Source: Aphrocallistes beatrix
Taxonomy: Eukaryota; Porifera; Hexactinellida; Sceptrulophora; Aphrocallistidae
NCBI GenBank assembly: GCA_963281255.1
Contig: OY725488.1
Span: 6,421,524 to 6,485,523, forward strand
Reading direction: 5' to 3'
Length of the DNA stretch: 64,000 nucleotides
The position numbers and the translations under genes were made by a program. Under the pieces are notes generated by a model, which saw nothing but the letters and a program-made list of their open reading frames with translations, did no database searches and was not told where the DNA came from. Shown here piece after piece: positions 21,404-32,301 of the stretch. Each line of letters opens with the position of its first letter. Within the stretch, counting starts at the first letter, position 1.

Positions 21404-21439
<36 letters not shown>

Positions 21440-21658
21440 CTGTAATGAATTGATTGAAGAAACTGCCAGGCGGAGAAAGCTGATTTTTGGCATGTGGGAG
21501 TTTTTTGGCTATGGCTCCAGTAAGTTCTGAGCTCAAAATAAAATGTCGACTCATCATGGATATCAATTAAAATGAACCTCTGGTTAATGAACTCCTCGCT
21601 ATAGTGAACAAAAACTCGGGTCCCGAATGTATTCAATATAGAGAAGTTAGACTGTACT
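21345..21658. mobile_element. Degraded pogo/Tigger-like MITE with an internal (TA)n
   Basis: The left end ACAGTGAAACCTCC and right end GTTAGACTGT are weak inverted repeats, and AAACTCGATTAATG near the left resembles ACTCGGGTCCCG near the right in position. A (TA)n tract lies at about 21402-21440. The call is tentative. Confidence 0.4.
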
Positions 21659-21743
21659 GAAACGAGATTTCTAAGGAATCAATGCATTTAATAGCAGGTA
21701 TCAGAAATATTAACAGAACAGATACGCTATGCAAAAAGTGCTC

Positions 21744-22388
21744 TTAGTTTGTCTTCCTACTCCCTCCGAACCCTCCGAACCCCATCACAGACGACACTTC
21801 AGGGTCTAGCGTCTCCGCCACAGCTTGTTCAGACTCCTCCAGTCTCTTCCTCTTCTTCTCCCTCTCCAATTCTTTCTTCCTCAACTTCTCTCTCTCCTCC
21901 TCTCGCTTCAGCTCTTCTGTTCGCTCCTCCAGGTCATACCTGCCCTCTTGATCCCGTTGTTCCAACTTACGTTTGTTCTGTTCGAACCTTCCCTTAACTT
22001 GCTCGAGACTGGACTGCTCTACCTTCATGGACATTCCCATATTGCGTTGATGTTTCTTACCGTTTATATGATCCAAGAAATTGATCGAGTCCTTAACAAC
22101 GCAGTCACATACGTTACAGTAGTACCCGCCTGTTTGAGACTGTGGTGTGTTCTTTGTTATAATCGTAGTTTTTCCTAATTTAGACTCCAAATCAACTTTG
22201 TAGTCTCGATGTTTCAGAAGAGACCGCTTTACTTTAGCTTCTTCCTTTCGTCCCTCTTCTTCCATCGCCTCGCGAGCTATCCGCTCCCTGGCTCTGATAA
22301 GATACTCGTCTGAGTCCCATTTCCTTCTGAAAGAGTCACTAGGAACTTTTGAAGTCTTTCTAGACCCTGTCTTCGAAGAAAATGACAT
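21744..22388 (-). CDS. ZMAT2: ZMAT2 (Snu23), spliceosomal zinc-finger protein
   Basis: Single exon, 214 aa, the usual length for ZMAT2/Snu23, a component of the U4/U6.U5 tri-snRNP and pre-B spliceosome in the nucleus. The core is nearly identical to vertebrate ZMAT2: [10 protein letters not shown], then [15 protein letters not shown], then the matrin-type C2H2 finger [24 protein letters not shown] charged coiled-coil-like Arg/Glu/Lys region follows (about 140-195), and the end is [12 protein letters not shown]. No oddities. The start fits the family N-terminus, preceded by a short Ser/Lys leader. Confidence 0.96.
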   Translation of the reverse strand: MSFSSKTGSRKTSKVPSDSFRRKWDSDEYLIRARERIAREAMEEEGRKEEAKVKRSLLKHRDYKVDLESKLGKTTIITKNTPQSQTGGYYCNVCDCVVKDSINFLDHINGKKHQRNMGMSMKVEQSSLEQVKGRFEQNKRKLEQRDQEGRYDLEERTEELKREEEREKLRKKELEREKKRKRLEESEQAVAETLDPEVSSVMGFGGFGGSRKTN

Positions 22389-22554
22389 AATATGCTACTG
22401 ATAATTCTCAACAACAAATAAGTCGTATTAATACCGTAGTGTGGTCCTTTATATAATATCAAATTAAAAAGTTTCGGAGTAACATCATCATAATAGCTGC
22501 TATTCTGGAAATACAGGTATTGGGCAGTGTTTCTTAATAAATTAAAAGGTTTCA

Positions 22555-23091
22555 CATTCGGTGAAAGAGGTCGATTTTGAAAATTTTAAAAAAAGCCTTG
22601 TTTTGGGCAAGGAACTTGTTAGACTTTCTTATTCTCCACCAAAACCCCCAAGAATTGTCACATAGAGCAACAACTTGCTTGGATCTTTTTACAAAATTTC
22701 CAACCTCCAATCCTTTGCGCCAGCATAACTTAAGTTTTCATGCTATCCTGATTTCTGTACGGGAATCGACGCAGAATGGTCTCAGCTTTCACCTAAGCTG
22801 CTCAGAGTAGAGATACCCATTCGAAGTCATGGTGTTTTGAAGTTCAAACACCACGGAAATTGGGGGAGACCTTTAACTTTAAAGGTGAATTATGAAACCG
22901 CAAAGGATTGGGGGTTGGAAATATTGCAAAAAGATCAATTTGCAAGTTGGTGTTCCATATGACAATGTTGGCACCCCAATGGCCCCAGAGGGGGGCTTTT
23001 GGGTTTTTAGGTGGATAATAAGGAAGTTAAACAAGTTCCTTGCCCAAAACAGGGCTTTTTTGGAAATTTTCAAAATCCATTTTACCGAATG
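22555..23091. mobile_element. 537-bp element with 100-bp terminal inverted repeats
   Basis: Both ends start CATTCGGT and remain inverted copies for about 100 bp (shared core TTTTGGGCAAGGAACTTGTT). Long terminal repeats, no coding capacity and a simple interior recall non-autonomous Mutator-like elements. I could not find a convincing 9-bp target duplication. Confidence 0.75.
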
Positions 23092-23573
23092 TTAACTTTA
23101 ACTAGACAACGCCCTTGATTATCTGCCTGATTATCTAAATTGTGACAGTTGGTGTTGGAGAAAGTAATGCCCTAATTTAGTACGTGTGATTATTCTTTAA
23201 TAACATCAATAAATAGGACCTAATCTTTAAGTGGAAAGGCTAGTGATATGGAATTAAATTCGACTGATGGGGAATACCTATCTCTCCCTGGATCTGCCGC
23301 TGGAATAGGGAATTGGTACCATTGGTAAAACTGATGAAATGCGATTCATAATTTGCTTCCAAAATGTTACAAAATATTAAACCAATAAATTCTAAATAAA
23401 ATTACAATTAATTAATAAAGAAACGTGTATTCAGAGCTTCTGTGTTTATCTTGAATGTAGGAGTTCTAGCTGCTAAAAATCGAGGATTTGAGATCGCAAC
23501 GAAGTTAGAATATTAATATTTCAGAATTGCATATTTTGCGATTATATTCGTAAGCTTGAAGTTGGACCATGGA

Positions 23574-26500
23574 TTAACTTGCCCAGACATAGAAGTATGT
23601 TGTCTGCCAGGTGGGGAGGTAGTTAATGAATGATTCTAAAAATAAACACAAATTCAAACCCTGAATAAATCCATCACCTTCATCACCTTGATAATTATAA
23701 AATTGATTAAAAATGAAAATCCATTCTGAATAAATTTTACCCATTAGCCTTCCAAACACTGGAATTCTACTAGCGAAATATCCAAGAATGATCAATAGAC
23801 GGGCCCTAGAGAACAGTAATAATTTTAATTCATATAAAACTTGTGTACAGACTAGAAAACAAGTTTAGCACTCAGTGTCCAGTCTCCTTACTTGATGTAG
23901 TTGTCATACACTGGAGAGCGGAATAAGTAGTAGAGTAAGCTGATCTTTCTCCTTGACAGTTCTTTTAACTCGAGTAATTTCAGTCTATAATCTTCGTTTC
24001 CCACCAAATATAAACTGTGTTATTGAGATGTAAATAGAAAACGAATGTTCAGCAATAATAATCGAATCAAATCATTGATTTAAATTACTAAATCTTACCT
24101 GAGGAAATCCATCGATATTGGTAGGAACAAAGATTTTAGAGATTGCTCTCCAAACACAGCCATCGAAAGTACTGGATTGAGTTTAGGAAAAATACAACTT
24201 TTACTTGAGAATGATTAATAATAAGTTCATTTTGTCACTAGATTAAACTCTTAATATCAGAGGGAACTACAGAATCAGTGCAGGCAGCAGGCTACAAGAT
24301 TATTAGCGCAGCTCCAACAGGGAGATGCCCTTGTGACCTGGACGGCGTAATAATATGTTATAGATAAACATCATATGTATGTATCCACACTCCCCTACCA
24401 AAGTATTCGTACACCCCAATATTTCCCATACATATAGTTATGTCTAATATATTTGGAGAGTTATTAGCATTCATTTTGTAACAAATACTTGATATTCAAA
24501 ATCGTATTCTCCACATTCGAATTATTCACTCGATAATTTTTAACTCGATTACTATCCCTCAAGGTTAAATATTCTTAACCTGTCCACTTTGTGTCACTAA
24601 CGCCATCATATAATGGTGATGGTGATGTTTTTTTCCTCGAGGGAGAATAATTGAGATGAATCCTTTTAAGGCGAATGATTTGAATGTTAAGAAAACGCAC
24701 TATTGATTTCATAGGTAGATCAGTTACGACTATTTGCATGGAAAATATTGTACGAAAAAAGTGTTTCACATCACTTTTCTAACAAAAGAACAGATGTATC
24801 AGTAATTGTTCCATTATATTTAATTTTGTGAATGTATTCATGCATATTTCCTTTGATTTGCTAAATTCCTTCAATGAATTAAATAAAATCTTTCCAGATT
24901 GTGATTAATCAGCGATGCATTAGAAGATAGATGATCAGTAGTTAAGGACAATACGCGTTAATGACACACAACTTGACACAGGTTAACACATGATTCACCA
25001 CATCTGTCAGGAAAGCATTGAATTACCTTAAAATGTCCATGCAGCGCCGGCGCCACGGTTTTAGAAGGGGTCCGGTTTAACCGGATCAGAGCCATTGGTC
25101 CAGTCATGTGTTTAAAAACTTCAAGTTTGGGATCCCTTTCTGAAACATTTACAGAAGGTGGTAAATCCACATTATACGTATGTATTTTGCCTTTTAAATA
25201 TTGGGCAGTCATGACTATAATTGCAGCAGCTTTGAATCTAAGGGTGCAAATGAAATTCAAATGGTCCACTGATGGTAAAATTTCAAAAAAATCGCCTCTT
25301 TTTCTCTTAGAATTACCATGGTGCTTGAAAAAGTGACGCACAACTTGCTAATTATTAAAATAGAATATCCTTGTTTCTAACAAGCCCAAACAAATGCCTC
25401 CAACCGACTCCACCTCTTTATTTTACACCATTTGATGAGTGTCCTTTCGACGAAGTGTCCGATACCTGAGAAAATGCATACTTCTGAATTTAAGGGGTGT
25501 AAAATTTATATCTCATTGGTTGACAGAAAAATAGTTTACAACACAATTATAGAATTGTATATTATCCAAATAAATAGAACATTTTCTTACACCTTAACAT
25601 TATCCATATTTACGATAGAAACGGAATCCCAACGGGTAAATACTATAGGTTATTCCACTTGTGTATTATATTTCAAATTGACACACACACATGGATAAAC
25701 GTAGAACGCCGTCCATGCCAAAAGGGTATCTCCCAATAGGAGCTGCACTAAAGCGGGATATGTCATGTAACTTCATATGTTTCCGAATTACATCGAGTAT
25801 CGAAATATCGTAGTACAGTAGAGTAAAAGGATACAGTGTGCCATTGGTTTGGCGGTGCAGATAGCCTCGCCCAGTAATTGCTTCTGAGAGAGAACAGACC
25901 ACTGTGTCTGGTCTGGCCCCATCAGCATCTGGTAGCTCTCCTTCAACTCATCATAAGGTCTGCTCATATCTAATACAACGATTGAGTAACTCAAGTCAGT
26001 AGAATACACCACACGTATCATGTCCTCAGTGTTTACCATCATGGATGGATCTGACAACCTTACTCGTCCTGGTACCAACCCAAGCCTTACCAATCGCATC
26101 TCCATTTGCCTCTCCCTCCACGAACAGCTGCGGGGTCCCCTTAGTTAGCAGCTGTCGGTCCAGTGGCTGTGAACTCTGGCAGTGCGAGAGACCAGACCGG
26201 AAGTAAAATAGGAGGACTGCCCTTGAGAGGAATTTGAAGAAGGAAATGAAAGTGATCACCGCCCACTTCCACCTCTCTCCTAGGTATCGCTTCGCCACCA
26301 TTTCCAGACAAGCCTGGAATGTCTCCACGATAGCTAGAGCTTTCATGAGTATGCGTTTGAGAAGAGGCTGTGCTGTCTGCTTCCTGAGGGCGGATAACAG
26401 GATGGAGTCGTTGAAGAGGACCATTATGTTAGCGAGCGAGTACACCAGCTCCGACACCATTTCAGAGCGACCTAGTGTCATCAGATAGGACAGAGCCCGT

Positions 26501-26697
26501 ATCCACGCCTCCATCTTGGAGGTCCACTCGAGATCCCCTGCGATCCAATTACTGTACCTCTTCTCGAAACTCTTCATCCACTCGCAGACCTGAGTCCACA
26601 TCCCGGATACGAACTCAGTGTCAAACCTGTTGACCGTACCCCTGTCCCTTTCCGGGGATCTTCTTTCTGCCGGAGCCTTTGGCTCCAAAGGATCCAT
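23574..26697 (-). CDS. PEX16: Peroxin PEX16, 6 exons
   Basis: Peroxisomal membrane protein that helps insert other membrane proteins and recruit PEX3. Proposed exons: 26697-26037, 25969-25817, 24171-24099, 24014-23892, 23805-23741, 23635-23574. All junctions are GT-AG in matching phase and give 378 aa (human 336). Landmarks: SELVYSLANIMVLFNDSIL, RSGLSHCQSSQPLDR, VGTRTSKVVR in exon 1; KPMAHCILLLY in exon 2; MAVFGEQSLKSLFL in exon 3; LSRRKISLLYYLFRSPVYD in exon 4; and the diagnostic C-terminus NYLPTWQTTYFYVW in exon 6. An extended N-terminal leader of about 25 residues differs from vertebrates. Intron 2 (1645 bp) carries a degraded MITE. The ATG lies 142 bp after VPS36 and is directly preceded by TTTTAGAG. 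Confidence 0.92.
24389..24781. mobile_element. Degraded mariner-like MITE in PEX16 intron 2
   Basis: The left end CACTCCCCTACCAAAGTATT and the following CCCCAATATTTCCCAT match the family at 20045 and 28929. An internal ATCGTATTCTCCACATTCGA parallels the arm of the 20045 copy. The right terminal repeat is not recognisable, so the right edge is a guess. Confidence 0.5.
24785..25430. other. Rest of PEX16 intron 2
   Basis: Contains an open stretch of 127 codons on the minus strand (25341-24958) with no recognisable domain and a GC-rich patch (GCGCCGGCGCCACGG). I regard it as intronic repeat remains, not a gene. Confidence 0.4.
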
Positions 26698-26839
26698 CTC
26701 TAAAATTAGCTATGATGGTACCACATACACTAATATCTGACCACTCCTCTAGCTCCACATCCTCACCCCCGGTCTGATATAACGTGGAATTAATTCGAAC
26801 AAATTGCTAATTATGAATGATAAGCACACCAACAAACAA
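26698..26839 (-). promoter_or_regulatory. VPS36-PEX16 intercistronic spacer with acceptor-like site
   Basis: 142 bp from the VPS36 stop to the PEX16 start. The PEX16 ATG is immediately preceded by CTAATTTTAGAG, i.e. an AG after a T-rich run. This is what a spliced-leader acceptor would look like. No TATA box or AATAAA is visible. Confidence 0.4.
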
Positions 26840-27946
26840 TCAGAAGAGATTGACGTAGAACTTGAGTCCGTCCACGCTGTCGTCTCTGCAGAGAGCGCCC
26901 GCCCGCTCCGCGAGCAGCAGGTGTTCCTGCGCCAGGAGGACGGACACCGACAGGTGTCTGGACAGCTCCTGTGCGGACAGGCACTCTTGCTGCTCTACCA
27001 GTTCCCCCACTCTCCGCACCACTTCGGTTTCGCTGTGAGAAGACCCCACCACGCACAGAACCCCCGTGTCGAACCTCTTCAGACGCACGGGGAGCGAGAG
27101 AGTCTCGAACAGAGAGCAAGCATTCACCAGGTCGTCCGGCGACACCAGCTCCAACCCACGGGCCCTGTTGAACCGGCAGTAGAGGTCGGCTAGTGTGATG
27201 ATTCCGTTCTCCTTCGGCAGCACTCGCTGCAAGAAGCCGGAAACCTCTCGAGCAAGCTGCTGGTGGTATCCGGTAGCGGACCCATGCCCTGACTTCGTCA
27301 CCGGGTTGGAGATCCCCACGCTGAGGAGGGCTGACTTCAGTTTTGTAGTCTCGTCCTCCACGACGGTGCCTTTGGCCTGCTCCATGCGAGAAGCGAAGTT
27401 GTTGAGTAGCGTCACCATCTCCTGTGCCTTGTCCATCAGCGCCCGTAGGTCTTTAAACGCCACGTTGATATCCCTTCCGGCCTCCTGTCTCTTCTGCTCC
27501 AGCTTCCGCTCGATCCCGGCGATTCCCCGAGAGGCTCCCACCCCGGACACTTTGCTCCAGCTCCGCTTCTCCAGCTCTGCCCTCAGAGACTCGCAGAACT
27601 CGGAGCAGCCGCCCTTGCGGAAGGAGAGCTTGATCAGGTCGTATCTGCTGCGGCCTATTGGTCCGGGGGTCTGTCCTTGAGGCTTGGGGAGGAGGGAGAG
27701 TTCTATCTTGGGGCTGCGAGTCAGGCCCCCTCCCGTCTCCTTACAGTCCCGCACCAGAGCTAGACTGAGGGAGAGCAGGGACCCGCCGGAGTCGTGGAAG
27801 AGGAGCCGGTGCGAGGTGAGTCGGATGAGACCGGGTTGGAAATTGCTCTCCTCCTCTCCGTCGTACAGCTTAATGTGGTCCCTGGAGGCGGAGGGGGTTT
27901 CTCCTGGTAACATCTTATCGCTGTCACACCACTGGAACCGGTCCAT
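26840..27946 (-). CDS. VPS36: VPS36, ESCRT-II subunit
   Basis: Single exon, 368 aa (human 386). It binds ubiquitinated cargo and phosphoinositides and links ESCRT-I to ESCRT-III on endosomes. The N-terminal GLUE (split PH) domain runs to about residue 130 (DGEEESNFQPGLIRLTSHRL, then KLSFRKGGCSEFCESLRAEL). A linker helix follows (GIAGIERKLEQKRQE, DLRALMDKAQEMV), and two winged-helix domains fill the rest (GIITLADLYCRFNRARGLEL, LSVSVLLAQEHLLLAERAG), ending LKFYVNLF. The gene is strikingly GC-rich, especially at third positions, unlike flanking DNA. The ATG is preceded by GGTTAG. It sits 108 bp after CLNS1A in the same direction. Confidence 0.95.
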   Translation of the reverse strand: MDRFQWCDSDKMLPGETPSASRDHIKLYDGEEESNFQPGLIRLTSHRLLFHDSGGSLLSLSLALVRDCKETGGGLTRSPKIELSLLPKPQGQTPGPIGRSRYDLIKLSFRKGGCSEFCESLRAELEKRSWSKVSGVGASRGIAGIERKLEQKRQEAGRDINVAFKDLRALMDKAQEMVTLLNNFASRMEQAKGTVVEDETTKLKSALLSVGISNPVTKSGHGSATGYHQQLAREVSGFLQRVLPKENGIITLADLYCRFNRARGLELVSPDDLVNACSLFETLSLPVRLKRFDTGVLCVVGSSHSETEVVRRVGELVEQQECLSAQELSRHLSVSVLLAQEHLLLAERAGALCRDDSVDGLKFYVNLF

Positions 27947-28054
27947 CTAACCTAGTCACTGCGGATAGTTAGAAGAGCGCGGCACTAAGTTACTATTTCA
28001 ACTGAGGGTAGAAATTATATAATTAAATTCAAAAAAACGAAATCAGCAAACTTA
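27947..28054 (-). promoter_or_regulatory. CLNS1A-VPS36 intercistronic spacer with acceptor-like site
   Basis: 108 bp, too short for a typical terminator plus promoter. It contains a T-run soon after the CLNS1A stop, a weak AATAAG, and GTGACTAGGTTAG ending exactly at the VPS36 start codon. An operon with trans-splicing would explain this layout. Confidence 0.45.
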
Positions 28055-28759
28055 TTAAGTATCATCCATCAATGTGACGTCATCAAACTGTCCCTCCTCC
28101 GTCTCTATCTCGCTGATTCCTCTACCTTCCAGGAGCATGGAGTTCCCAACACATCCTGGCGCCAGTTCGGATAGGGGTTCAGTGGTTACGTGGTTCGGGG
28201 CTGCTAACATGCCATCTAGCTTGTGCAGCAGTGCCATGCCCTCCGGGGTGAGGTTGGCAACGTCCTCAGGACTCGTGAACACGCCTGCCATCATGTCGCT
28301 GTTGCCCACGGCCTGGTACCCCGCCATCAGTGCGGTTTCTTCTGTCCCATCGAGTGACCCATCTCCTGACATGTCCTCAGAGGAGGCATCGTCTGGGTCT
28401 GGATGCAGTGCTTGCCCGTCTGCGATGGCGGAATAGATCGCGTGCAGCTGAGAATCTTGTTCCGGGACAAATCTGAGTTCTAACAACGGGTCCTCCTCCA
28501 GCTCTCCGTCCCCGGCGTCTTCGGATGAGTTGAGCAGACAGAGAATGCAAGATTTGGGGAAAGCTGTCAGGTCTCTGCTGATAGCGTGCATTGACAGTTT
28601 GTTGTAGGAGATCACTCTGGTTTGAGACTGTTCACTTTTCCACGTTATTATTTCCTGTCCTATCAATAGCACTCCTGTCCCAACCATATCACCCTGTTCA
28701 TATAAAACAGTGTTAGGGGATGATAGTAAGATGCCTTCGTTATTTTCTACCTCAGCCAT
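28055..28759 (-). CDS. CLNS1A: pICln (methylosome subunit)
   Basis: Single exon, 234 aa (human 237). A chaperone that holds Sm proteins for PRMT5-dependent methylation before SMN-mediated snRNP assembly in the cytosol. The PH-like fold is visible as GTGVLLIGQEIITW, SYNKLSMHAISRD and LELRFVPEQDSQLHAIYSA, interrupted by an acidic loop (EDAGDGELEED). The signature ALHPDPDDASSEDMSGDG follows, with LTPEGMALLHKLDGML and a C-terminal EEGQFDDV. The ATG is preceded by TTTTTAATTTCAATTAG, again acceptor-like. It would be the first gene of the proposed CLNS1A-VPS36-PEX16 unit. Confidence 0.93.
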   Translation of the reverse strand: MAEVENNEGILLSSPNTVLYEQGDMVGTGVLLIGQEIITWKSEQSQTRVISYNKLSMHAISRDLTAFPKSCILCLLNSSEDAGDGELEEDPLLELRFVPEQDSQLHAIYSAIADGQALHPDPDDASSEDMSGDGSLDGTEETALMAGYQAVGNSDMMAGVFTSPEDVANLTPEGMALLHKLDGMLAAPNHVTTEPLSELAPGCVGNSMLLEGRGISEIETEEGQFDDVTLMDDT

Positions 28760-28928
28760 CTAATTGAAATTAAAAATATACTTTTTCAATTATTTAGAGC
28801 TCCTTGCAGGAAAATTTACCAGTGTTGTAATAGCGAGTTCTGACTAGAAACAGTACAACTGACATCAGTTCCATACAAGAAATTCTAGGAGTGCAAGATC
28901 GAGACGCTCCTAATAGCGTATTACGGTA

Positions 28929-29154
28929 CACTCCCCACCAAAAGTATTCGTACATCTCAATATTTTCCATTCAAATAAATTGCGAAATTTCGCTCGGCCC
29001 GGAATTGGTTTCTCTCCTTTGGTGAACTCGAATCATTAGAATACTATTAATTACTGACTAATGTGAAGTTATTGACTAAATAAATAGATTACAAATAGAA
29101 CGATTTGAATGGAGAATAGTTGGGTATACGTACGAATATTTTGGTAGGGGAGCG
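28929..29154. mobile_element. 226-bp mariner-like MITE
   Basis: Ends CACTCCCCACCAAAAGTATT and AATATTTTGGTAGGGGAGCG, flanked by TA on both sides (28927-28928, 29155-29156). Same family as 20045-20520, with shorter arms. Confidence 0.85.
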
Positions 29155-29156
29155 TA

Positions 29157-30942
29157 TGCAGTGCTCAGGTCAGTGAGAAGGAATTCACCGAGCCAGGAGC
29201 CGAAAAAGGCTAGCGTCGCCATTACAGAGTAAACCACATATTGTGAATTTAGATATTTTCAACGATATTTAACAAGGGGAACACTATGACATTATTCGAT
29301 AGTTAACAAGGACGTCGATTCTGGGGGTCAAGGGGAGCGAAAGTATCGTTTCGATCTCCCAGTTCTTCGCTCGCCTTACTATATTGAAACATATAATTTG
29401 ATGAGGTTGTCGATCCTGGACGTTCATAGGGGTGATTCGATCCCAAAGTATCATTTTATACACACTTCTTGTAAGGATAAATCGAAAATGTTTCTCGTTA
29501 TACTATACATATGTCCCTTTTTAAAATCATGGTTAATTATAGATGTTGGTTTTACACTCGAATAGAAATTAATGTTCTCATAAATCTTTTCTTGTCTAAA
29601 GATCAGATTTATCGGAATTGGGAACGTGCTTGGATCATGATTTAGCTATGATCGGGATCTAGATTGGGATTGGGATTGGGATGCGATCTTCTTTGAGGAT
29701 CGACTAAGCCCTACATTTTGGTCAGAAAGGAGGATATGGCATTCGTCTCGTGAGGAAGTGACCAGCATTGTGAGTAACATGAGATTGTGTACTAGATCAA
29801 TTTGATTCTCTCAAAACGGATGGGTACAACATGTTTTCTAAAAAGCTGAACCCTATCCAATCTTATGACTGTTACAAGCGTACCAAATGTGAACTGTGGA
29901 ATATTATTTAATTAATTAGGTTTGTAGTGTCTAAACCCTAGATAATGCACGTGCAGAAATACAATACCATCTTAAATGGCACAATAAATGAAAAACCTAA
30001 GTGTGGTCTACGTAGGCTTGCTATAGCAAAGCGATGGGACAACAATCCCAACTTGCAACGAATCAGGTTAATAAAGGTACCTGGCACAGCATTTTGTATA
30101 ATATCTGGAAGATTTATGTAAGTTGTTTAAGAAATCATTTTATTATAACACAAGTGCCATATTATTAGCAAATTTATGTAGCAGTGACTTAATTACACAT
30201 ATCCTAAACAAATCATTTCAACCTGATGCTATATTTGTCATCCACTTTTTGGATTTTAACAGAAAGCAGTTCTAATCATTTTAATATCCGCTAATAACAA
30301 AATTCTGGTAAGTTCTTGATATCATAAATCAGATTATTTGTTTTCCATCCTTATTACACATCAAGAGTGATCGAATGACGCATAAATTGACTTAAAACCC
30401 CTGGATTCAGTGTAAAATCCCGGAATAATCTAGGGATCCCCAGGGTGGTTGGTATGTAATCCCATCATATGAGATCGCGCAAAAACTTACTTTGTTACCT
30501 TGGGTTGAGATTATTAAATTAAATCTGCAAAAAAAACAGGCAAAACTTTCTCAAGCATATTATACAGCTCGCCGGAGGTACGCTCCTAATCTCAATCTCA
30601 TACATTTTAAAACGCCTAAATCGATAAATTTATGCAATAGAGAATACGTATTTCAAAATTTCCTTGCTAGCTCCTAAACACGATTGGGTTTACAATAATC
30701 TTCTTAAAGGAGAGAGGGTCTCACATTCCTAGATAATTCCCTATTCTCAAGTCTCAATTTATCGGTGTCCCACACTAAATTCCTACCCTAAAATATCATT
30801 AACATAGATACCTCCGATTTTAATACCATGAGCAATCGAGGGGATCTGGCCAACTCTGATAGCTAGTCAGTAGTCACGTATCAAATTGGAGATCAATGAA
30901 AAGTAAACACTAATAATATGCAATAAGGCCTAGATATCCCAG
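29157..30942. other. Gene-poor stretch downstream of THUMPD3
   Basis: 1.8 kb without a supported gene. A short GATTGG(GATTGG)n run lies near 29648-29672. A remnant at about 30410-30465 (CCCAGGGTGGTTGGTATG) resembles the right end of the hAT-like element at 13317. Nothing else is recognised. Confidence 0.5.
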
Positions 30943-32160
30943 TCAAAACTTAATCGCTGTCCTAGCTAGTACATATATTGAAGAGCGCAATCCACCGTGA
31001 TTTATCAGAAACGTGGATAACCTCTTCCAATATTGGCTCTTCTTTAGTGAGCTAACCATACATTTGGAATCTTGAGTAAGTAAGGCAGCTCGACCTGAAT
31101 TAGGCCGACAAACTCTGCCGAACTCAGAAAGAAGGGCTGGATACAACTTCCAATTTTCCACTTTACTTCCCATTCTTTTTCCATAGGGCATATCTGTTAG
31201 GATGACATCAACTGAACTCATCCTCAGAGGTAACTGTGTCGAATCCCAGATTATGGAGTCCAGCGAAAGAACACCTAAACCGGATGCTGCCCTTTGTGAG
31301 TTGTTATAATTCGCATTCTCAGCTGTGTTGTATGGAGCTGCCTTGAAAAGATCAGCCCCAATGTAAAATGCATGTGGCCATGAAAGAGACGCCTCGATTG
31401 GAATTGATCCAGAACCACACATCGGATCGATCACAATTTCTCCAGGTTGGATTGCCACTGTCCTTGCAATGCAATGGCAAATGGTAGGCCTTAGTGTAGT
31501 TGGACCGAACTTGACGATATTCCTCTTGCCCAGGCTCTCCCTTGTCAATGTGATTCCGACCATAATACTCTGATTCTCAGCTATCCATACGAATATCTCG
31601 ACATCGTACTGTTTCATGCTCACTGCCCAGCCGAAGAAGTCCTGACAGGCACCACCGAACACGCGTTCAATTTCTGGTGATTCAAAGGAATGTTGGCTCT
31701 TTGGACCAGCTCGATGGCATGTCGCTCTAAATTTTAAAATACTGTCCTGGTAGTTTTCTAACTTTGACAATATTTCATCTGACAAAGGTTTGATGATTTT
31801 GTGAGGAGAATGGTTAACAGTTTTCCAACATTCTAAAGGGATAGACCAATCTAATTCCGAAGGGAGCTTTTGGAATTTTGTAATAGTTTCTTCCTTCGAT
31901 AGACAGAAATGCGGGATTTGTGCAACAATTGCATATAGATTTTCGATAGAGCGTATAGTCTTGAGCCTTTCCATCTGATCAAGAGGCAAATGAAAAAGAA
32001 TTTTACCTTGCTGCATTTTCGGAGTTATTTTGACTGATTGGAATACTTGCTCCAATTCTTCACAAGCGATTGACTCTAGCCCAGTAGGGACAGTCGCACA
32101 TATCAGAACTCTGGGTTCTTCTATAACTTGTGTAGTGATTGAAGGAAACGCTTCAGCCAT
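30943..32160 (-). CDS. THUMPD3: THUMPD3-like tRNA guanine-N2 methyltransferase
   Basis: Single exon, 405 aa. Human THUMPD3 with TRMT112 makes m2G at positions 6 and 7 of tRNA. The N-terminal half is a THUMP-type RNA-binding region with ferredoxin-like start (VLICATVPTGLESIACEEL) and an ILKFRATCHRAG segment. The C-terminal Rossmann methyltransferase has motif I at 245-257 (DPMCGSGSIPIEA) and the catalytic-loop motif at 322-332 (TDMPYGKRMGS), then LYPALLSEFGRVCRP and GGLRSSIYVLART, as in THUMPD3. It is about 100 residues shorter than the human protein, mainly in the N-terminal half. THUMPD2 is the alternative, but the KRMGS motif favours THUMPD3. A long (TAA)n array lies directly upstream of the start codon. 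Confidence 0.88.
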   Translation of the reverse strand: MAEAFPSITTQVIEEPRVLICATVPTGLESIACEELEQVFQSVKITPKMQQGKILFHLPLDQMERLKTIRSIENLYAIVAQIPHFCLSKEETITKFQKLPSELDWSIPLECWKTVNHSPHKIIKPLSDEILSKLENYQDSILKFRATCHRAGPKSQHSFESPEIERVFGGACQDFFGWAVSMKQYDVEIFVWIAENQSIMVGITLTRESLGKRNIVKFGPTTLRPTICHCIARTVAIQPGEIVIDPMCGSGSIPIEASLSWPHAFYIGADLFKAAPYNTAENANYNNSQRAASGLGVLSLDSIIWDSTQLPLRMSSVDVILTDMPYGKRMGSKVENWKLYPALLSEFGRVCRPNSGRAALLTQDSKCMVSSLKKSQYWKRLSTFLINHGGLRSSIYVLARTAIKF

Positions 32161-32167
32161 TATTATC

Positions 32168-32301
<134 letters not shown>

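Noticed and set aside
24958..25341. 127-codon open frame between PEX16 exons
   Set aside because: No recognisable domain, AT-rich intronic setting, near degraded MITE.
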